The notes: generated by a model from the letters alone, not told the origin. Positions 1-12,125 are shown, counted from the first letter of the stretch. The stretch is DNA of 64,000 nt from Centroberyx gerrardi (GCF_048128805.1 NC_135997.1:9117116-9181115); one strand, 5' to 3'. A program made the numbers and translations.

Positions 1-960
1 CTGGCCCGGACGGTCATTATCGAACCCTGAGAACTGGACCCGCTGACCGGGCAGCCGCTGAGCCGGGGGGCTGACTCCCAACTTCATGTGGCGCCGCTTG
101 TGGGGCTTCTTGAGTTCAAGGAGAGCGTAGTCATAGTCCATCCCGATGTCATTGGCGTTCCCTTTGATCCATCCTTTGGGCACGTGGGTGCGCTTGGCTC
201 TGATCCACTGGAACTTCATTCTGTCGTTGGATGGAGGGGAGTAAGGAGCGGGGCCACCTTCAACGTGATTGGTGAAGTTGGAGGGAAGGGAAGAGGACTG
301 TGCGTCTCGTTGCTTGGGTTTTAAAAACCCAACACGGAGCTTCTGGGCTCCTTTCACATAGTTCTTCCCGTCATGAACACAGTGGGCGGCCGTGAGAACG
401 TGGCGGTCTCCCACCAAGGTGCCGGAACACCCAGTGGACAGTTTGACAGCCACTGAGAACGGATATTTAAGCAAGAAGTTCTGCCCGGCAATGCTAAAAC
501 GCCCATCATGGCCAAAGATCTGTCGTTTCCGCCTGACGTGTGACCGCTGAGCCTTTCCAGGGGCACCTGAGGAATAGGCGGGGCTGGTGTTAGGGCTGGG
601 GTTGTAGCCATAGATGCCAATGGCGGTCTCAGTGAGTTGTCCGTTTGAATGGAGCGTCTCGTAGGCCAGGAGACGCCGCAGGTCCCAGTAGCTCGGGGGC
701 GGGGCTTTCTTGTGGCACTCTGGGTCACAGGGGGAAGTGACGTCAAGGCGGGCTGGGGTCAGGAAGTGTGGGGCTGGTCGGTCCTCCGTCTGCTGGGGAA
801 GGACCACAGGGACGCGCTGGAGCATCCACTGGGGGCGGGAGGATGAGGAGGAAGAAGAGGAAAAAACAGGGGGAAGGAAGAGGAGAAATAGGAGGGGGAG
901 GATGGAGGTAAACCTGGGGGAGGAGAGGAGGACAGAGCAGGTGAGACAGCTAGGCATCAT
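1..960 (-). CDS. prss23: Serine protease 23 (PRSS23), partial: first 320 codons
   Basis: This is a secreted trypsin-fold serine protease, read on the minus strand from ATG at 960 without interruption to the left edge. A hydrophobic signal peptide occupies roughly residues 15-35. A basic RRKR site at residues 143-146 marks the expected propeptide cleavage. The catalytic His lies in LTAAHC (His193) and the catalytic Asp in DYDYALLEL (Asp277). The Ser region would follow beyond the window. The propeptide motifs PVVLPQ, CDPECHK and LAYETLHSNG match PRSS23 better than its relative PRSS35. As in the family, the coding region is one exon. The Met-Met start at 960-955 is preceded by a plausible 3' splice site (ttcaag near 975), consistent with a non-coding first exon. 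PRSS35 remains a less likely alternative because the C-terminus is unseen. Confidence 0.9.
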   Translation of the reverse strand, partial: MMPSCLTCSVLLSSPRFTSILPLLFLLFLPPVFSSSSSSSSRPQWMLQRVPVVLPQQTEDRPAPHFLTPARLDVTSPCDPECHKKAPPPSYWDLRRLLAYETLHSNGQLTETAIGIYGYNPSPNTSPAYSSGAPGKAQRSHVRRKRQIFGHDGRFSIAGQNFLLKYPFSVAVKLSTGCSGTLVGDRHVLTAAHCVHDGKNYVKGAQKLRVGFLKPKQRDAQSSSLPSNFTNHVEGGPAPYSPPSNDRMKFQWIRAKRTHVPKGWIKGNANDIGMDYDYALLELKKPHKRRHMKLGVSPPAQRLPGQRVQFSGFDNDRPGQ

Positions 961-1505
961 TGAACTACTTTCCTTGAAAGATGGGGTGTAAATTCCCGAC
1001 CCCTAATTCTTTGGTGATTCTGTGCTTTAGCCAGTCTCTCCCTCAGACCCTGCATTTCTGCCAAAACACAAGGGACTGTGGTTCTACGAAACGTGACCGG
1101 ATGTCTGGGCCTTCGTACAGTCAGCATGAAAACATTCCCATTCCTAAAACCAGCCAGCGTTGTGTATTTATAACTAATAGCAGGGGGGTTGAGCGAGGTT
1201 ACTTCAGATATTTCAACTTAAGAATTTTTTTTTTATCTACAATGGAATTTGCCAGCTGTAAACTTCCACTGTTTTTGATACTAGAAATATGACCGACAGA
1301 GAGCAAAGATCAGGTCAGAGGCTCTGATGGAAAATTCCTGAAGTGGCCTGAAAGCTTGGTCTTATAAGTGTGGTTGAATCACATTTCATTACACTGGCTC
1401 TATATCGTTTCTAAATGAGTAAGGGATCATACAAGTCATATTTTTGTGACAGCTCAACCATACTGCAACAAATCAAACAATTTTCTTCATTTCTACTTCT
1501 TTGGT

Positions 1506-1506
<1 letters not shown>

Positions 1507-1553
<47 letters not shown>
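1507..1553. repeat. (CT)n microsatellite
   Basis: An uninterrupted CT dinucleotide run of about 23 units lies in the probable prss23 5' intron. Apart from this run I see nothing else recognisable between 961 and 1953. Confidence 0.95.
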
Positions 1554-1555
<2 letters not shown>

Positions 1556-1953
1556 TATCCGCCTACATAAACTGGTATACAACATTAGAACTCATTTTAC
1601 CAACATTTGTAGGCTGACATCAATATTTATAATGGAAATTCAACAGCAAGTAGGCTACTATCAAATTTATGTTAAATTGAAGATGGGTTCTTTTAAGGGA
1701 AAAAAAACAAAACAAACAGAATTAATGCTTTTCTCAAAATATAATAATTTAAATATTTTGTTTGTTAATATTGCTAGTTGTGTGCCTTATAATGATCACC
1801 ATCCTGAAGTCATACATCACTGAAACGGTAGCCAATGCAGCCTAAATGTGCCATTGCTTCGTCTTCTACAAGTTTCCCCGTGCTTTGCAGATTCCCGTAT
1901 CTGCAAAGCCCTCCGTTACGCACAGATAACCTAACCCAACACAGCTGACTTAC

Positions 1954-2200
1954 CGAGAGAGCGCAGCCCAGGAGCGCATGGCTTTACTTCTGCAGGTGAA
2001 CCGGTGAGCAGACAGGGGAAATACTGGGGAAACCCCCCTTCAAAGCAGCAGAGAACAGAAACAAACAGGGCTGAGACTGGTAAACTCCTCTGCTGAAGTG
2101 AGAGAGCGCTCTTCTCGCGCTCTTCCCTCAGGAACTGACTCCTTTAGTTATTCCGTGAAAGGTTGGAGCAATCCAGCAGCAGCCAGGCCGATAGCGGTGG
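1954..2200 (-). other. prss23: Probable 5'UTR exon of prss23 (3' boundary at 1954; 5' end unknown)
   Basis: On the minus strand a consensus splice donor (CTCG then GTAAGT) sits with its exon end at 1954, about 1 kb upstream of the prss23 coding exon. Genes of this family commonly have a non-coding first exon. The upstream boundary is not determined; 2200 is only a placeholder. No transcript evidence is available. Confidence 0.35.
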
Positions 2201-2639
2201 AGAGGAGCGTCACTTTGAATCATGGTGTGTTGGTGGAGGTGGGTTCCTCCTGTCTGTCTGTCTGTCTGTCTCTGAGCTGTTTGACAGACAGTGCTAGGTC
2301 TGCCTCCTAGGGTCTGCAGTGCGAGCACACATCCGACCCCAGCACGGTCATGTGACAGATACAGCAGCAACTTAACTGTAAACCTGTTGCACATCATCTG
2401 TTTTGAGGCTGCTCCTTTCTGTTCAGTGCAGTAGAAGAAGACCGTTTGTGACTGTCCAGTTTAAAATGATGATTATGGTTGAGGGCCAAATATAGTTAAT
2501 GCCATCTGTGTTTTGTGATTTATTTCCAAGCATTTGTTGGAATGTCTGCAGTTTGTGTCAAGGCAAATTTTGATGCACCTTTTGTAACTGAAATTTCATA
2601 TTCCAATATTGAGGAGGAATATCCCTGTAAAAAAAAATC

Positions 2640-3120
2640 CCTGTAATGTTCCTATAACATTCCTATAGGGACTTATGGTTTGTCTTTACTCATTAGTAAG
2701 TTTAGTGACCTTATCATAGTTTATTGTTTTGATTTCTTTTTAATCTCCTATAGTGTCACTATAATATTCCTATAATATTCTCATATATATATATAGACAT
2801 ATAGTTTGTCTGTGGTACACAATAATGAGTTTAAGTTACCTTATCATAGTTTTATATATTTATAGTGTAAGTATAATATTCCTTATAGTGTGTTTGTGGT
2901 ACTCAGTAGTGACCTTATGATATTTTAACTCAATAGTGAGTCTAGTGGCTATGGTATTTTTTCATCTCCTATGGTATCTCTATAATATTCCTATAGGGAT
3001 TTAAAGTGTGTCTGTGGTAATCAATATGTAGTGACTTTATCATACTTTATAGTATTTTATCTCGTATGGTATCACTCTGATATTCCTACAGGGACGTTTT
3101 TGTGATATTTTAGTGTCTTT
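2640..3120. repeat. Degenerate AT-rich minisatellite, unit roughly 110-120 bp
   Basis: Four to five diverged copies follow one another. Each contains the blocks 'cctataatattcctatag', 'gtgtctgtggtactcaatag' and 'gaccttatcatagttt' in the same order. Some copies carry short internal deletions or (AT)n expansions. Confidence 0.7.
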
Positions 3121-3337
3121 CTAAACTTTATTACAGGATGAGATCTTTTTCGTACGGGTAGACAGAAACCCACAGAACAAATGTACAGTCACTTGAACTC
3201 TGTCCCAGGACACAACAGCTGGACTGTGAAGTGTGATGCCCATCCAAAAGTGAGTCCATGGGGAGGAGAAGAAAGGAAATGAGAAGAGAAGGATATAAAA
3301 GGGCAGCGTGAGGGCAGAGAGGATGATGAAAAATAAT

Positions 3338-3377
<40 letters not shown>

Positions 3378-4437
3378 TATGTTTGCGTGTGTTTGAGAAA
3401 AAGATAGAAACGCACACATCATGACCTACTCATCACACAAACACACACACCCACTGACCTTCATCCATCCACAGCCCCATGCCTCTCTCTCACACACACA
3501 CACACACAAACATACACATATACAGTATACACACAATGCTGCCAAACAAATGATTATTATGGAATACCCATTACATGGTGTTTTGCCCAGACACACTGGG
3601 GTTAAGAGCCTCATTACCCTGGCATCATAAAGACTGGATTTACAAAGACTGTACTGTTTGTTTATTTCACATCCCATACCAGAATCTTTTCCAATGAAGA
3701 AACATACATGACATTTGCTGACTACAGTTACATGTGTTTCGATTTGAGCTGCAGCGCTGGCCCCTAACTTTCCTCTCCTTTGTATGCACAGAAAGACACT
3801 AAGGGAGCCGTGCATATGGGACAGTAGGGGAATGTGGAAGAGCTCTTGAGCTACTTGTCATGACTTGCTATGTAGTTCAGTGGGTGGAGTGTGGCAAGAA
3901 TACTGCCAGGGTCAGATGTTTGACTTCCACTGTGGTACCACCCATGCTGAAAATGCGCAAGCGGTTGGTAGATATTATGCCATGTAATGATTTCATTATG
4001 AATAACGGCCACCAGAAAGAGAGGGAGAAAGGAGAGAGAGAGAGAGAGAGAGAGAGAGGAATTGGGACTCATGCATGGCTGGATGGTTAACGAACCCCCA
4101 CCCATTCCCGTTGTACAGCAAGGGATCGTCATAAATGTAGCCATTGATGAGCTGACCTGGACTTCAAAATAAAAACAAAATGTAAACGTAAATATCATTG
4201 GATTCTGGTGCAGTGGATGTAAAATTTGTGCAGGGCTTTTAAAGAACCGAGGGCCAAATATTATTTCTGCAAAAGATGAAATTCAATTGGATTCTATTGG
4301 AGGTCTTCTGTGACTGATTATAGATCGGCACCTTTGCCAGGACACAGGGTGGACCTGCTGGCTCATCAAACACTACTGTGAATGTCCCACCACCCCACCC
4401 ATCTCGCAACACAAATTTACAATCAACACACACGCAA

Positions 4438-4491
<54 letters not shown>

Positions 4492-5077
4492 TTCTCAGGA
4501 ACTGTATCTGGGGCAGACGGTTCTGCCAACTAAGCCTCTCATCTCCCTCTTGTCCACTTAACTCTGATCAGCTCCACAGTCTGGGCAGCCAGTGCAGGTT
4601 TTTGCCATTGAACTGAACGCAGATTTACCTGTGGTTTCATAGCTAGTTGGTAGAAATTCTCCCCAGATATGTTTTATTATTCATATCGTTCCAACAAATC
4701 AATATCAACTCCCTGACAGTTATCTCTTCTGGACAAGTATGCATTTGCACATACTTAAAATGTGACTATGGAGCACAGTGGCTAAAGTGAAGGGAAAGGA
4801 AGAATCTGGAATGTCTTTTTTTTTTTCTTCCGCAGGACAGTAGGGTGGGATGCCCCGTTTGGCCGATGTATGGGTGCTAATAAGGGAGAAATTTCTGTTT
4901 GTTTTGAATTGTTATGAAAGGGCTCATTTGTTTGGCTATGTCCACTGTTGTCATGGAAACCCGCATTCCCCAGAGTACTGCTCATGTTCATTGTTTTTTT
5001 CCTCCTCCTCTCCTCTCCTCCTCTCGCTTCTGGCCACAGACACAATCAAGCAAGTGTGGATGGCCTTGCATATCGGA

Positions 5078-5129
<52 letters not shown>

Positions 5130-5740
5130 TTCACTCACCCTTTCTCTCTTTTGTCTTTTTCTGTCTCCGTGCCTCTCGGTCTCTCCCTTCTTATTTGAAT
5201 CGTCTCTCCCATCCTGGACCTCTTGCTTGTCCTTCCATTCCTTTTCCCTAGTGGCCATGAAACAGCTGTTTGGCAAAACTAGATTACCACAGAGGTCTTC
5301 TGAGAGGTTATTTACTGTGAAATGTAGAGGAATGCAAACTTGAAGGCAAGCCAGTTTGAAACCCAAAGCAAAGCCAATAGAAAGACAATAGAGCTGTTGG
5401 TGCAGCAGCTAGCACATTGTGACAAATAACTTTCAATTCCCTATCTCAAAGATGGTACAAGTCTTTGCTCAGCTTCAGTCAGAGGAAAATTCCACCCTTG
5501 AATATTCCTGCACTGTTATAATCAATGTGTTGCTCAATGTATTCCAGGAGTTATTTTGTGATGATAAGTTGTTATTTACTTTTTTGGCGTACCCACTTTC
5601 CCTCAGCCTGCCTCGTCTGCTTCTACTTCACTTAGTGATTTCCTATATTTCCCAGAATGTCTTTGCAGAACCTCCAGACAACATGCCTGAACTTGTTGTT
5701 GTGTAGTTGGGTAAGAGCAATAGCGATAGTAATAGCGACG
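3121..5740. other. Intergenic, microsatellite-rich
   Basis: No gene is recognised. The stretch holds (GT)n 3339-3376, (GA)n 4031-4058, (CT)n 4445-4490 and (CA)n 5081-5123. Open frames here are translations of these repeats. An exon-like but non-coding segment lies at 3137-3249, flanked by ttacag and gtgagt. Confidence 0.6.
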
Positions 5741-6150
5741 ATAGCATAGTAACAGAAACAACAGCTTTTCAACTTGAGAAACTCAAACACAACACGTCTT
5801 GTGGCTGCATTGCATTATGGTCTATTGAAGCTGCTGTTTGTGGAGAAATTGGTCTCTCTTCCTCTTCTACGATGGATTTCTCCCTGTATGATTGTTGAAC
5901 ATTTGTGCAAAATGGTGAGTCTAGAAAGAAGCCCTTGTTCTTTGATTCTGATGGACTAAACCAAAACCTGATGTTTGATTATTTTGATTTTTCTATTAAA
6001 CTCCATTGTAGCTGGACTGGAAATATCTTTTTATGGCCAGTTATCTGTGGGAATAAGCAAAAAACACAACAAAATGGGCCCAGAAATGCAAGGTAAATCA
6101 CTAATAGCTTTTAACAGTGTTAAAGTGTTTAAGTGTGGACTTCTCCTTTA
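5740..6150 (+). mobile_element. Interspersed repeat, copy 1 (MITE-like)
   Basis: The core shares a long, nearly identical stretch with the reverse complement of 18640-19040, including 'tctacgatggatttctccc' and 'cctgtatgattgttgaaca'. It ends in a 'gtggacttctcctttaa'-type terminus. Both copies are non-coding. The family was not identified. Confidence 0.65.
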
Positions 6151-6699
6151 AGGAGTCAGGTCTTTAGGTCTAAAGGAATGGTAGTTAAACTCCCTGACTG
6201 ACGTCAATTATTCTAGTGGCCACAGGAAGTTTCTCAGAAAGAAGGATTTACTTTATTGTTCATTATATCTCCACACCCAGTCATTCATACAATCTCTTTC
6301 AAGTGGTCAGATAAAGGAAGCAAAACTAACACAATGAATAGGGAATCAGAATGGGAAGCAGCACACAAACTAGTCTTCAGTCGGTCCACTACAGTTCTTT
6401 CACTCCCTCAGCATCCTCCTGTCCTGACAAATGCTCTTGATGACTGAGCAGCTCTAAATAATTGTAGCCTACAGGAAAAGGATTTTGCACCGTGACTATG
6501 GGTAAACCCCTAAGATTTGGCAGGGCATATGTTCCTCTGGCTCCTCATAAAATGACTCACATCCTTGTGAAAGATATGGCAGAACACTTATGAAATCCAC
6601 CAGGCTTGTGGTTTGCTGTTTCTAGTTTTTCTTGTTTACAATTTGATATAATTTGATGTACTCATAAACTTCATTTTGCTAAATTTTTTAGAAGGTGAC

Positions 6700-7195
6700 G
6701 ATTTCTCCTCTCCTCTCCTCTCCTCTCCTCTCCTCTCCTCTCCTCTCCTCTCCTCTCCTCTCAACACCTCTCCTCCCTCCTCTTGTATCCTCTCCTCATG
6801 TATCCTCTCCTCTCCTCTCAACTCCTCCTCTCCTCTCCTCCCTTTTCCTCTCCTCTCCTCCCTTTTCCTCTCCTCTTCTCTCTTCTCTCCTCTCCTCTCC
6901 TCTCCTCTTGTATCCTGTCCTCTCTTCTGCTCCTCTCTACTCCTCCTCTCCTCTCCTCTCCTCTCAACTCCTCCTCTCCTCTCCTCCCTTTTCCTCTCCT
7001 CTCCTCTCCTCTCCTCTCCCCTCTTGTATCCTCTCCTCATGTATCCTCTCCTCTCCTCTCAACTCCTCCTCTCCTCTCCTCCCTTTTCCTCTCCTCTTCT
7101 CTCTTCTCTCCTCTCCTCTCCTCTTGTATCCTGTCCTCTCTTCCGCTCCTCTCTACTCCTCCTCTCCTCTCCTCTCCTCTCCTCTCCTCTCTTGA
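6700..7195. repeat. (TCTCC)n satellite with higher-order structure
   Basis: About 500 bp of pentameric CTCTC/TCTCC repeats is interrupted at intervals by 'cttgtatcc', 'catgtatcc', 'tcaactcc' and 'cccttttcc' variants. These variants recur in the same order, giving a longer repeat unit of over 200 bp. The 130-190 codon open frames here exist only because the repeat lacks stop codons. Confidence 0.95.
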
Positions 7196-8597
7196 ATCTG
7201 CTCCAGTCTCTTTTCACTCATAAGGCCAATGTGTATAATCAAATCTAAAGGTAATTTGATCAAAATGTTTGATTATGCTTATAGGCCTGTGGCTGCCCAT
7301 CCCATCTCTGTGGTATTTACCGTTCAGTTAGGTTCTGCTGGTCATGGGTGCAGTCTGTCCCAAACAGACTTGTGACCTGGCAGTAAAGAGAGATGTAGAG
7401 GGAATGACTAGGAGGAGCTGCTCTACACCCTCATGCTCGCTGGCTTCAGGTCTGTGAAGAGGCACAAACAGGGAACACTAAATGCAACACATGCCTGGAT
7501 TGAAACATATTTCTGTCTTCCACACCAGGCTATGTTTTAGTTAAAAAGGTAACATATGTAGCTTTGAGCTCCAGCTCGTTTACACAGCTGAATATTTTTT
7601 TTTCTGAATTCATAGCTAGAGGGCAAAATACCGGCATTTATCAGCCTGTCCTTGGCTGAGCTAGTATGATATTTCACTTTGGTATACAAACTCACACATG
7701 CACATAATCAAGCTGGTCTTAATTGTGTTTTTTCTGTGTCCTTGGCTGCAATTTTCAAGCCTAAAAGATGTTAGTGCAATACCTGTGGCTTCATACTAGA
7801 CATGGTTTATTGGACAATAGGGATCAAGCTGTCCATTAATACTTGAACACTAATTATAAATGATGTACTCCGTATATATTGGTGTAGTGTATATTTGCTT
7901 GAAGTATTACTTCTAGACTGGGTTCTCCAAATGTATGTACTGAACAGAGAGTGAGGAAAAAAAACATTGGCAAGTAGCATTGGTGATAATGACGTAGCTG
8001 ATTTCTGTGATTCTCTGATTTTCCTCTGTTTATACACATAAGATGTGTAATGTAGACTTTGTTAACATTTTGTGTGAGTGGTTAAATTTAAAGTTATTGC
8101 AGTTTCAAAAATCCATCCTTTTTTCAGGCTGTTTCAACTAACTCCGGTCAATGCATCACAACTGGACTTGGTCTCGATTGGCTCTTCTCACTAAACAACT
8201 GCTAAAATCCTTTCAATCAGGTAAATTTGCAGAATTTGAACTGACATCCTCGACTGAAAGCCTCCACTCAGCAGGTTTAACTCATTTAAATTAGAGGAGC
8301 TGATATTATCTGTCAATCAGGGTCCAGTATTGTGACTGTTCTGCCTGTGAGGACTTAATCTTCAAATTCCTTTAGTAAATACCCTTTTAATTAAACTGCA
8401 TGTATTTGCAAAACATCATGAGGAACATTATTGTTATCCTGAGGTACAGTGTATTTGAAAACAATCACAAAAACTGAATAATTTGTGATGTTTAAGGAAC
8501 AACAGTTGAAAACACAGTGGTACGAAGTATTTGCATTTAGAGATCAAAAGTAACTGATCCCCTCAACTCTGTAGCCCATCTGAAACAACTACCCAAC

Positions 8598-8631
<34 letters not shown>

Positions 8632-9060
8632 CACACACTCTCACTCACTCCCTGCCTCCGAGTGCAGGGAGGTGACTCAAAGATGAGAGAGTTCATGTTG
8701 CACTGAGGGGCTTCGTCATCATAGGACGTCCTACAACCATAAGAATCATCAACCATTTGAATAAGAAAAACAGAAAGAAAAAGTACATTTTCAGTACAAT
8801 GGGCAGGATCAGAGCAGAAATCTAATAAGGATGCACAATCGTCAAAGAAGTCTAACTCAATTGATCAGATACAGGCCTACTGTCAGTCTTCATCTGCACA
8901 GGAAGAGAGGTCAATTGCATAATACAGTGGCTATTTGTGTTTTTGGTATGTCAGTCCCGTCTGTGTGAAACCATGGCGACACACAGACAATAGGGAGGCT
9001 TTCATGGGCTTTTATTGGCTGTTTTAGAACGTAATTTGTCTGTTCTCACTGCTTCATTTC
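7196..9060. other. Intergenic, no gene recognised
   Basis: The sequence is AT-rich and single-copy in appearance, with a (CA)n run near 8600-8625. No open frame with recognisable protein similarity or splice-bounded exon was found on either strand. Confidence 0.5.
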
Positions 9061-9099
9061 AGTGGCACACAATCAGCAGGTGTGTGTGTATGTGTGTGT

Positions 9100-9150
9100 G
9101 TGTGTGTGTTGCTGAGTGATGATATCCAACCTCAGAGGTAAGAGGTTAAA
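9100..9150 (+). repeat. Duplicated segment next to a GT run, copy 1
   Basis: The stretch 'gctgagtgatgatatcca' plus 'cctcagaggtaagaggtt' directly follows a (GT)n run. It recurs with one mismatch at 10628-10669, again directly after a (GT)n run. Confidence 0.8.
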
Positions 9151-9353
9151 GGCAGTGCAAGCAACTTTTGTGTAAGCTTTATCATCAGTGTTCAAGGGAA
9201 AATAACTCCTAAATGTATTCACTGAGACTAGTTTACATTGCAGAAATGTATATTATGGAATTAGAATGCCATAACCTTTTTTATTAGTTTATTCAGTTCC
9301 TGTATACCATATGAGATCAGTGCAAGAACCTAGATTAATAAATTACCATACTG

Positions 9354-9362
9354 ATAGATAGA

Positions 9363-9409
<47 letters not shown>
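9354..9409. repeat. Compound (GATA)n(GACA)n microsatellite
   Basis: About seven GATA units run into about seven GACA units, with no interruption. Confidence 0.95.
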
Positions 9410-9429
9410 TGATTAAAGAGCATTTTGTT

Positions 9430-9700
9430 TGAATTCCTGGACAAGTACAGAAGTTTAGGGATGGGTTAAAAATGAGCAACAGGTTAGTTACTCATGTCCC
9501 CACCTTCCAAAATAACATTTAATCATGTGTGAGCAAGCCACATAATCCCAATTCCTCAAATGCAGTTGCTCAGTGGCCGACAATAAAAGGCTGTAGTTGG
9601 GCTGGGCAGCTTTCTGTGAGAGTGCCGAATGATGTGGGTGTGTAGCGCCGTGTTGTGAAAAAAGGTGCTCAGTCACCCTATTCTGAGTAAATGATGATAC
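9430..9700 (+). mobile_element. Interspersed repeat related to 37645-38310, copy 1
   Basis: Shared blocks in the same order with the il18r1 intron 7 copy include 'aataacattta', 'gtgagcaagcca', 'gggctgggcagctttctgtg' and 'agtcaccctattctgagtaa'. It is non-coding. The family was not identified. Confidence 0.65.
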
Positions 9701-10556
9701 ATAATAGACACTTTATTACTGCCAGAGGGAAATTAATTTGTCTCAACAGCAACAAACCAGACACAATAAGCAATATAACAAAACGTTACAGTAAAACCTA
9801 ACCAAAACTTTATTTATTAGTGCACCAGTAACATGCTTTTATAGTCCAAATGCAAAGCCCTGTCAAAGGACGCTGTGACTCAGACAGCACCTTATTTGCT
9901 TGTGGTTGTTTCCATCCTGATCCAAGTTGAGTCACTGTGAGAATCCACCCATCCCAGAGAGAGCAACCTCACACCGAGGAGAGTGACAGTGTGTCGAGCA
10001 CAGAGAGACCGCAGATATAAGAAGAATTCCTCAGAATCAAATCCATCTCTAAACCCCATGGGCCTTTAATAAGGATTATTGAAGGCTGTCATCCAAGGAT
10101 TGTCTCATTCTCAGAGCAAATTATATTTATCCCTGAGTCTGTATCAGTTATGTGTGATTGAGAGGCTTCTTTCCCACAGTCAGAGCACATCTTGAGATGA
10201 TATCTTGCCTCTCAAGGGAGCAAAGAGTGGTACAGTGTGCGATGCATTGTCACGGTGTCGTAAAGAAATGGTCTCATCACTCCAGTCAGCTTAGTTAAGC
10301 CTGAGACAAACACCGGGCTGAAGCTTTGTCTATGTGATCTGCTGTACAGGAGTCGTGGGATAAATCTCTAAGATCGTCAGTGTTCCAGTCGGGTTCGGGC
10401 TGCAGGGACAGTGCATGTTAGTCTCATTGAAACTATCTGTGTGACTCAGATAACCCAAAACATCATCAGCACAATGACTGTTATTCAGCAGAAGGTTTCC
10501 TGTTATGTTCCTCCGACTTCTGATAGGGAGAATGTGGTTTTCTATTTTCTCTTCTC

Positions 10557-10587
10557 TCTGTCTGTCTCTCTCTCTCTCTCTCTCCCT

Positions 10588-10622
<35 letters not shown>

Positions 10623-10669
10623 GATATTGCTGAGTGATGATATCCAGCCTCAGAGGTAAGAGGTTAAAC
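10557..10669 (+). repeat. (CT)n-(GT)n run plus duplicated segment, copy 2
   Basis: A CT-to-GT compound microsatellite (10557-10619) is followed by the second copy of the roughly 40-bp 'gctgagtgatgatatcca' segment also seen at 9100-9150. A further (GT)n run lies at 10720-10763. Confidence 0.85.
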
Positions 10670-10715
10670 CCTTCCAGCAAGACACTAGCATGAATATGGA
10701 ATTATATCAGCATGT

Positions 10716-10765
<50 letters not shown>

Positions 10766-11625
10766 CTGTAAGGGTCACGTCCCAGCTTGAATGATCACTT
10801 CTGACCATAAACACCCAGCATGGCTCAGAAGAAGCTGCCAGAATCGTCTCCTTTGCTAGTTTGTTATGGAACGAGCTCCATTCCTCTGGACCGGACCCAG
10901 ACCTCTCCACTGTAGCGCAGGGAAGCTGTGTTGGGGTTGGGGGGGTGAAAGGGTACAGGGGACAGGGTGAGGTCGGGGCTGGGGACCTGTGACTCACTCC
11001 TGGGTTGATGAGCTGCTAAGTTCCTGCCTCTTTTCAACCAGCACTGACATTGTAGTATTTCTAAAGGCTACATATGATTTTTTTCTCTGTATGACTGAGT
11101 CTGGGGAATGAGGTTTTTTTACATTTTACACATTACAGCAACTTACAATGAATGCAATGGTAGAATGAGCCCAATATGCCTAATTGCAAACATTACAAGC
11201 AACCAATACTATGGAGTACAATGTTTAGTTTAGTTTAGTTTAGTTTGACAATTATAAAAAGGAAAAACAGAACCTTCTTATTTCCATTGTGGTCCTTGGT
11301 TGTGAAAGAGGCATGGTGGCAGCATACATTAACATTAATACAACATATTAAAAGTGGCCCTTTACAATCCTCCCAAAGATAATATTATAGTGGTGCTGTG
11401 TGTTAGTCCTAAGTTGGTAAGCAGTGCTTCTGGAAATTATGTTGCAATGGAACAGTTGAAATGTTTGTCTCATGATGAATCAGTAGAGGATAGTGTATGT
11501 TCACAGTCTAAATAGTTTTGTTGGAAGAGAGGGAAACACAGAAGGGGGGGGGGATGCAACCACTCAGCTGATCACTATATGCCAGGAGGGAAACTTCATG
11601 GAGACTTTGCATTAACCCATTGATC

Positions 11626-12125
11626 TAGCCTGGTAAGACCATGCTGATCACGTGACCTCACATTCTGTTTCGCTCCACAGATCAGTCTGGACTTCTAGCC
11701 GCCCACATCGATTTCAGTGGGCGGGAGTACTTGCCTTGACAGACAAACTCCTTCAGCCAATCAGCGAATCCAAATTCAAATCCAGTCGGAAGAACGGCGA
11801 AAACGTCTTTTCCGCCAAGAAACTCCGCTAGTGCATACTCTTGTTCTTGTTTAATTGTTGTTATTGAGTCTATTTCTGCAATAACTGCACTTATGGCTGT
11901 GTTTACTCTACTAACGTTAACGTTACCGCTCGTTGCTTCGGGAGACGCCATTACTGTTTTGCCAGCGGTGGCCTGTATTTCACGTCATCAACTACGACGC
12001 AGTCCCTGATTGGCCCGGTTACACTGTAATTTCAGGAAATCGATGTGGGCGGCTAGAAGTCCAGACTGATCCGTGGAGCGAAACAGAATGTGAGGTCACG
12101 TGATCAGGATGGTCTTACCAGGCTA
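11626..12125. mobile_element. Non-autonomous DNA transposon with 90-bp terminal inverted repeats
   Basis: The first 90 bases (11626-11715) and the last 90 (12036-12125) are reverse complements with about two mismatches, both beginning TAGCCTGGTAAGACCAT at the outer end. The 500-bp unit has a 320-bp loop. Flanking 'cattgatc' and 'cactgatg' could be a decayed 8-bp target duplication, which would suggest the hAT group; this is inference. The loop carries a protein-coding relic on the minus strand (separate entry). Confidence 0.85.
11682..11951 (-). pseudogene. Truncated helicase-like open frame captured inside the transposon
   Basis: The 89-codon minus-strand frame contains KQEQEYALAEFLGGKDVFAV then LPTG. 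This resembles the start of a RecQ/DEAD-type helicase core, with a Q-motif-like segment followed by the beginning of Walker A. The expected GKS/GKT after LPTG is absent: the frame continues GFEFGFADW and runs into the terminal inverted repeat. It therefore cannot encode an ATPase. It may be a captured exon or a remnant of the parent element's own protein. Confidence 0.5.

Noticed and set aside
354-746. 130-codon minus-strand open frame overlapping prss23
   Set aside because: It is an out-of-frame shadow; the overlapping frame carries the protease motifs.
6636-7248. Several overlapping 130-190 codon open frames on both strands
   Set aside because: All are translations of the TCTCC satellite, with periodic Ser/Leu/Pro or Arg/Glu/Gly composition; no stop codons can occur in such repeats.
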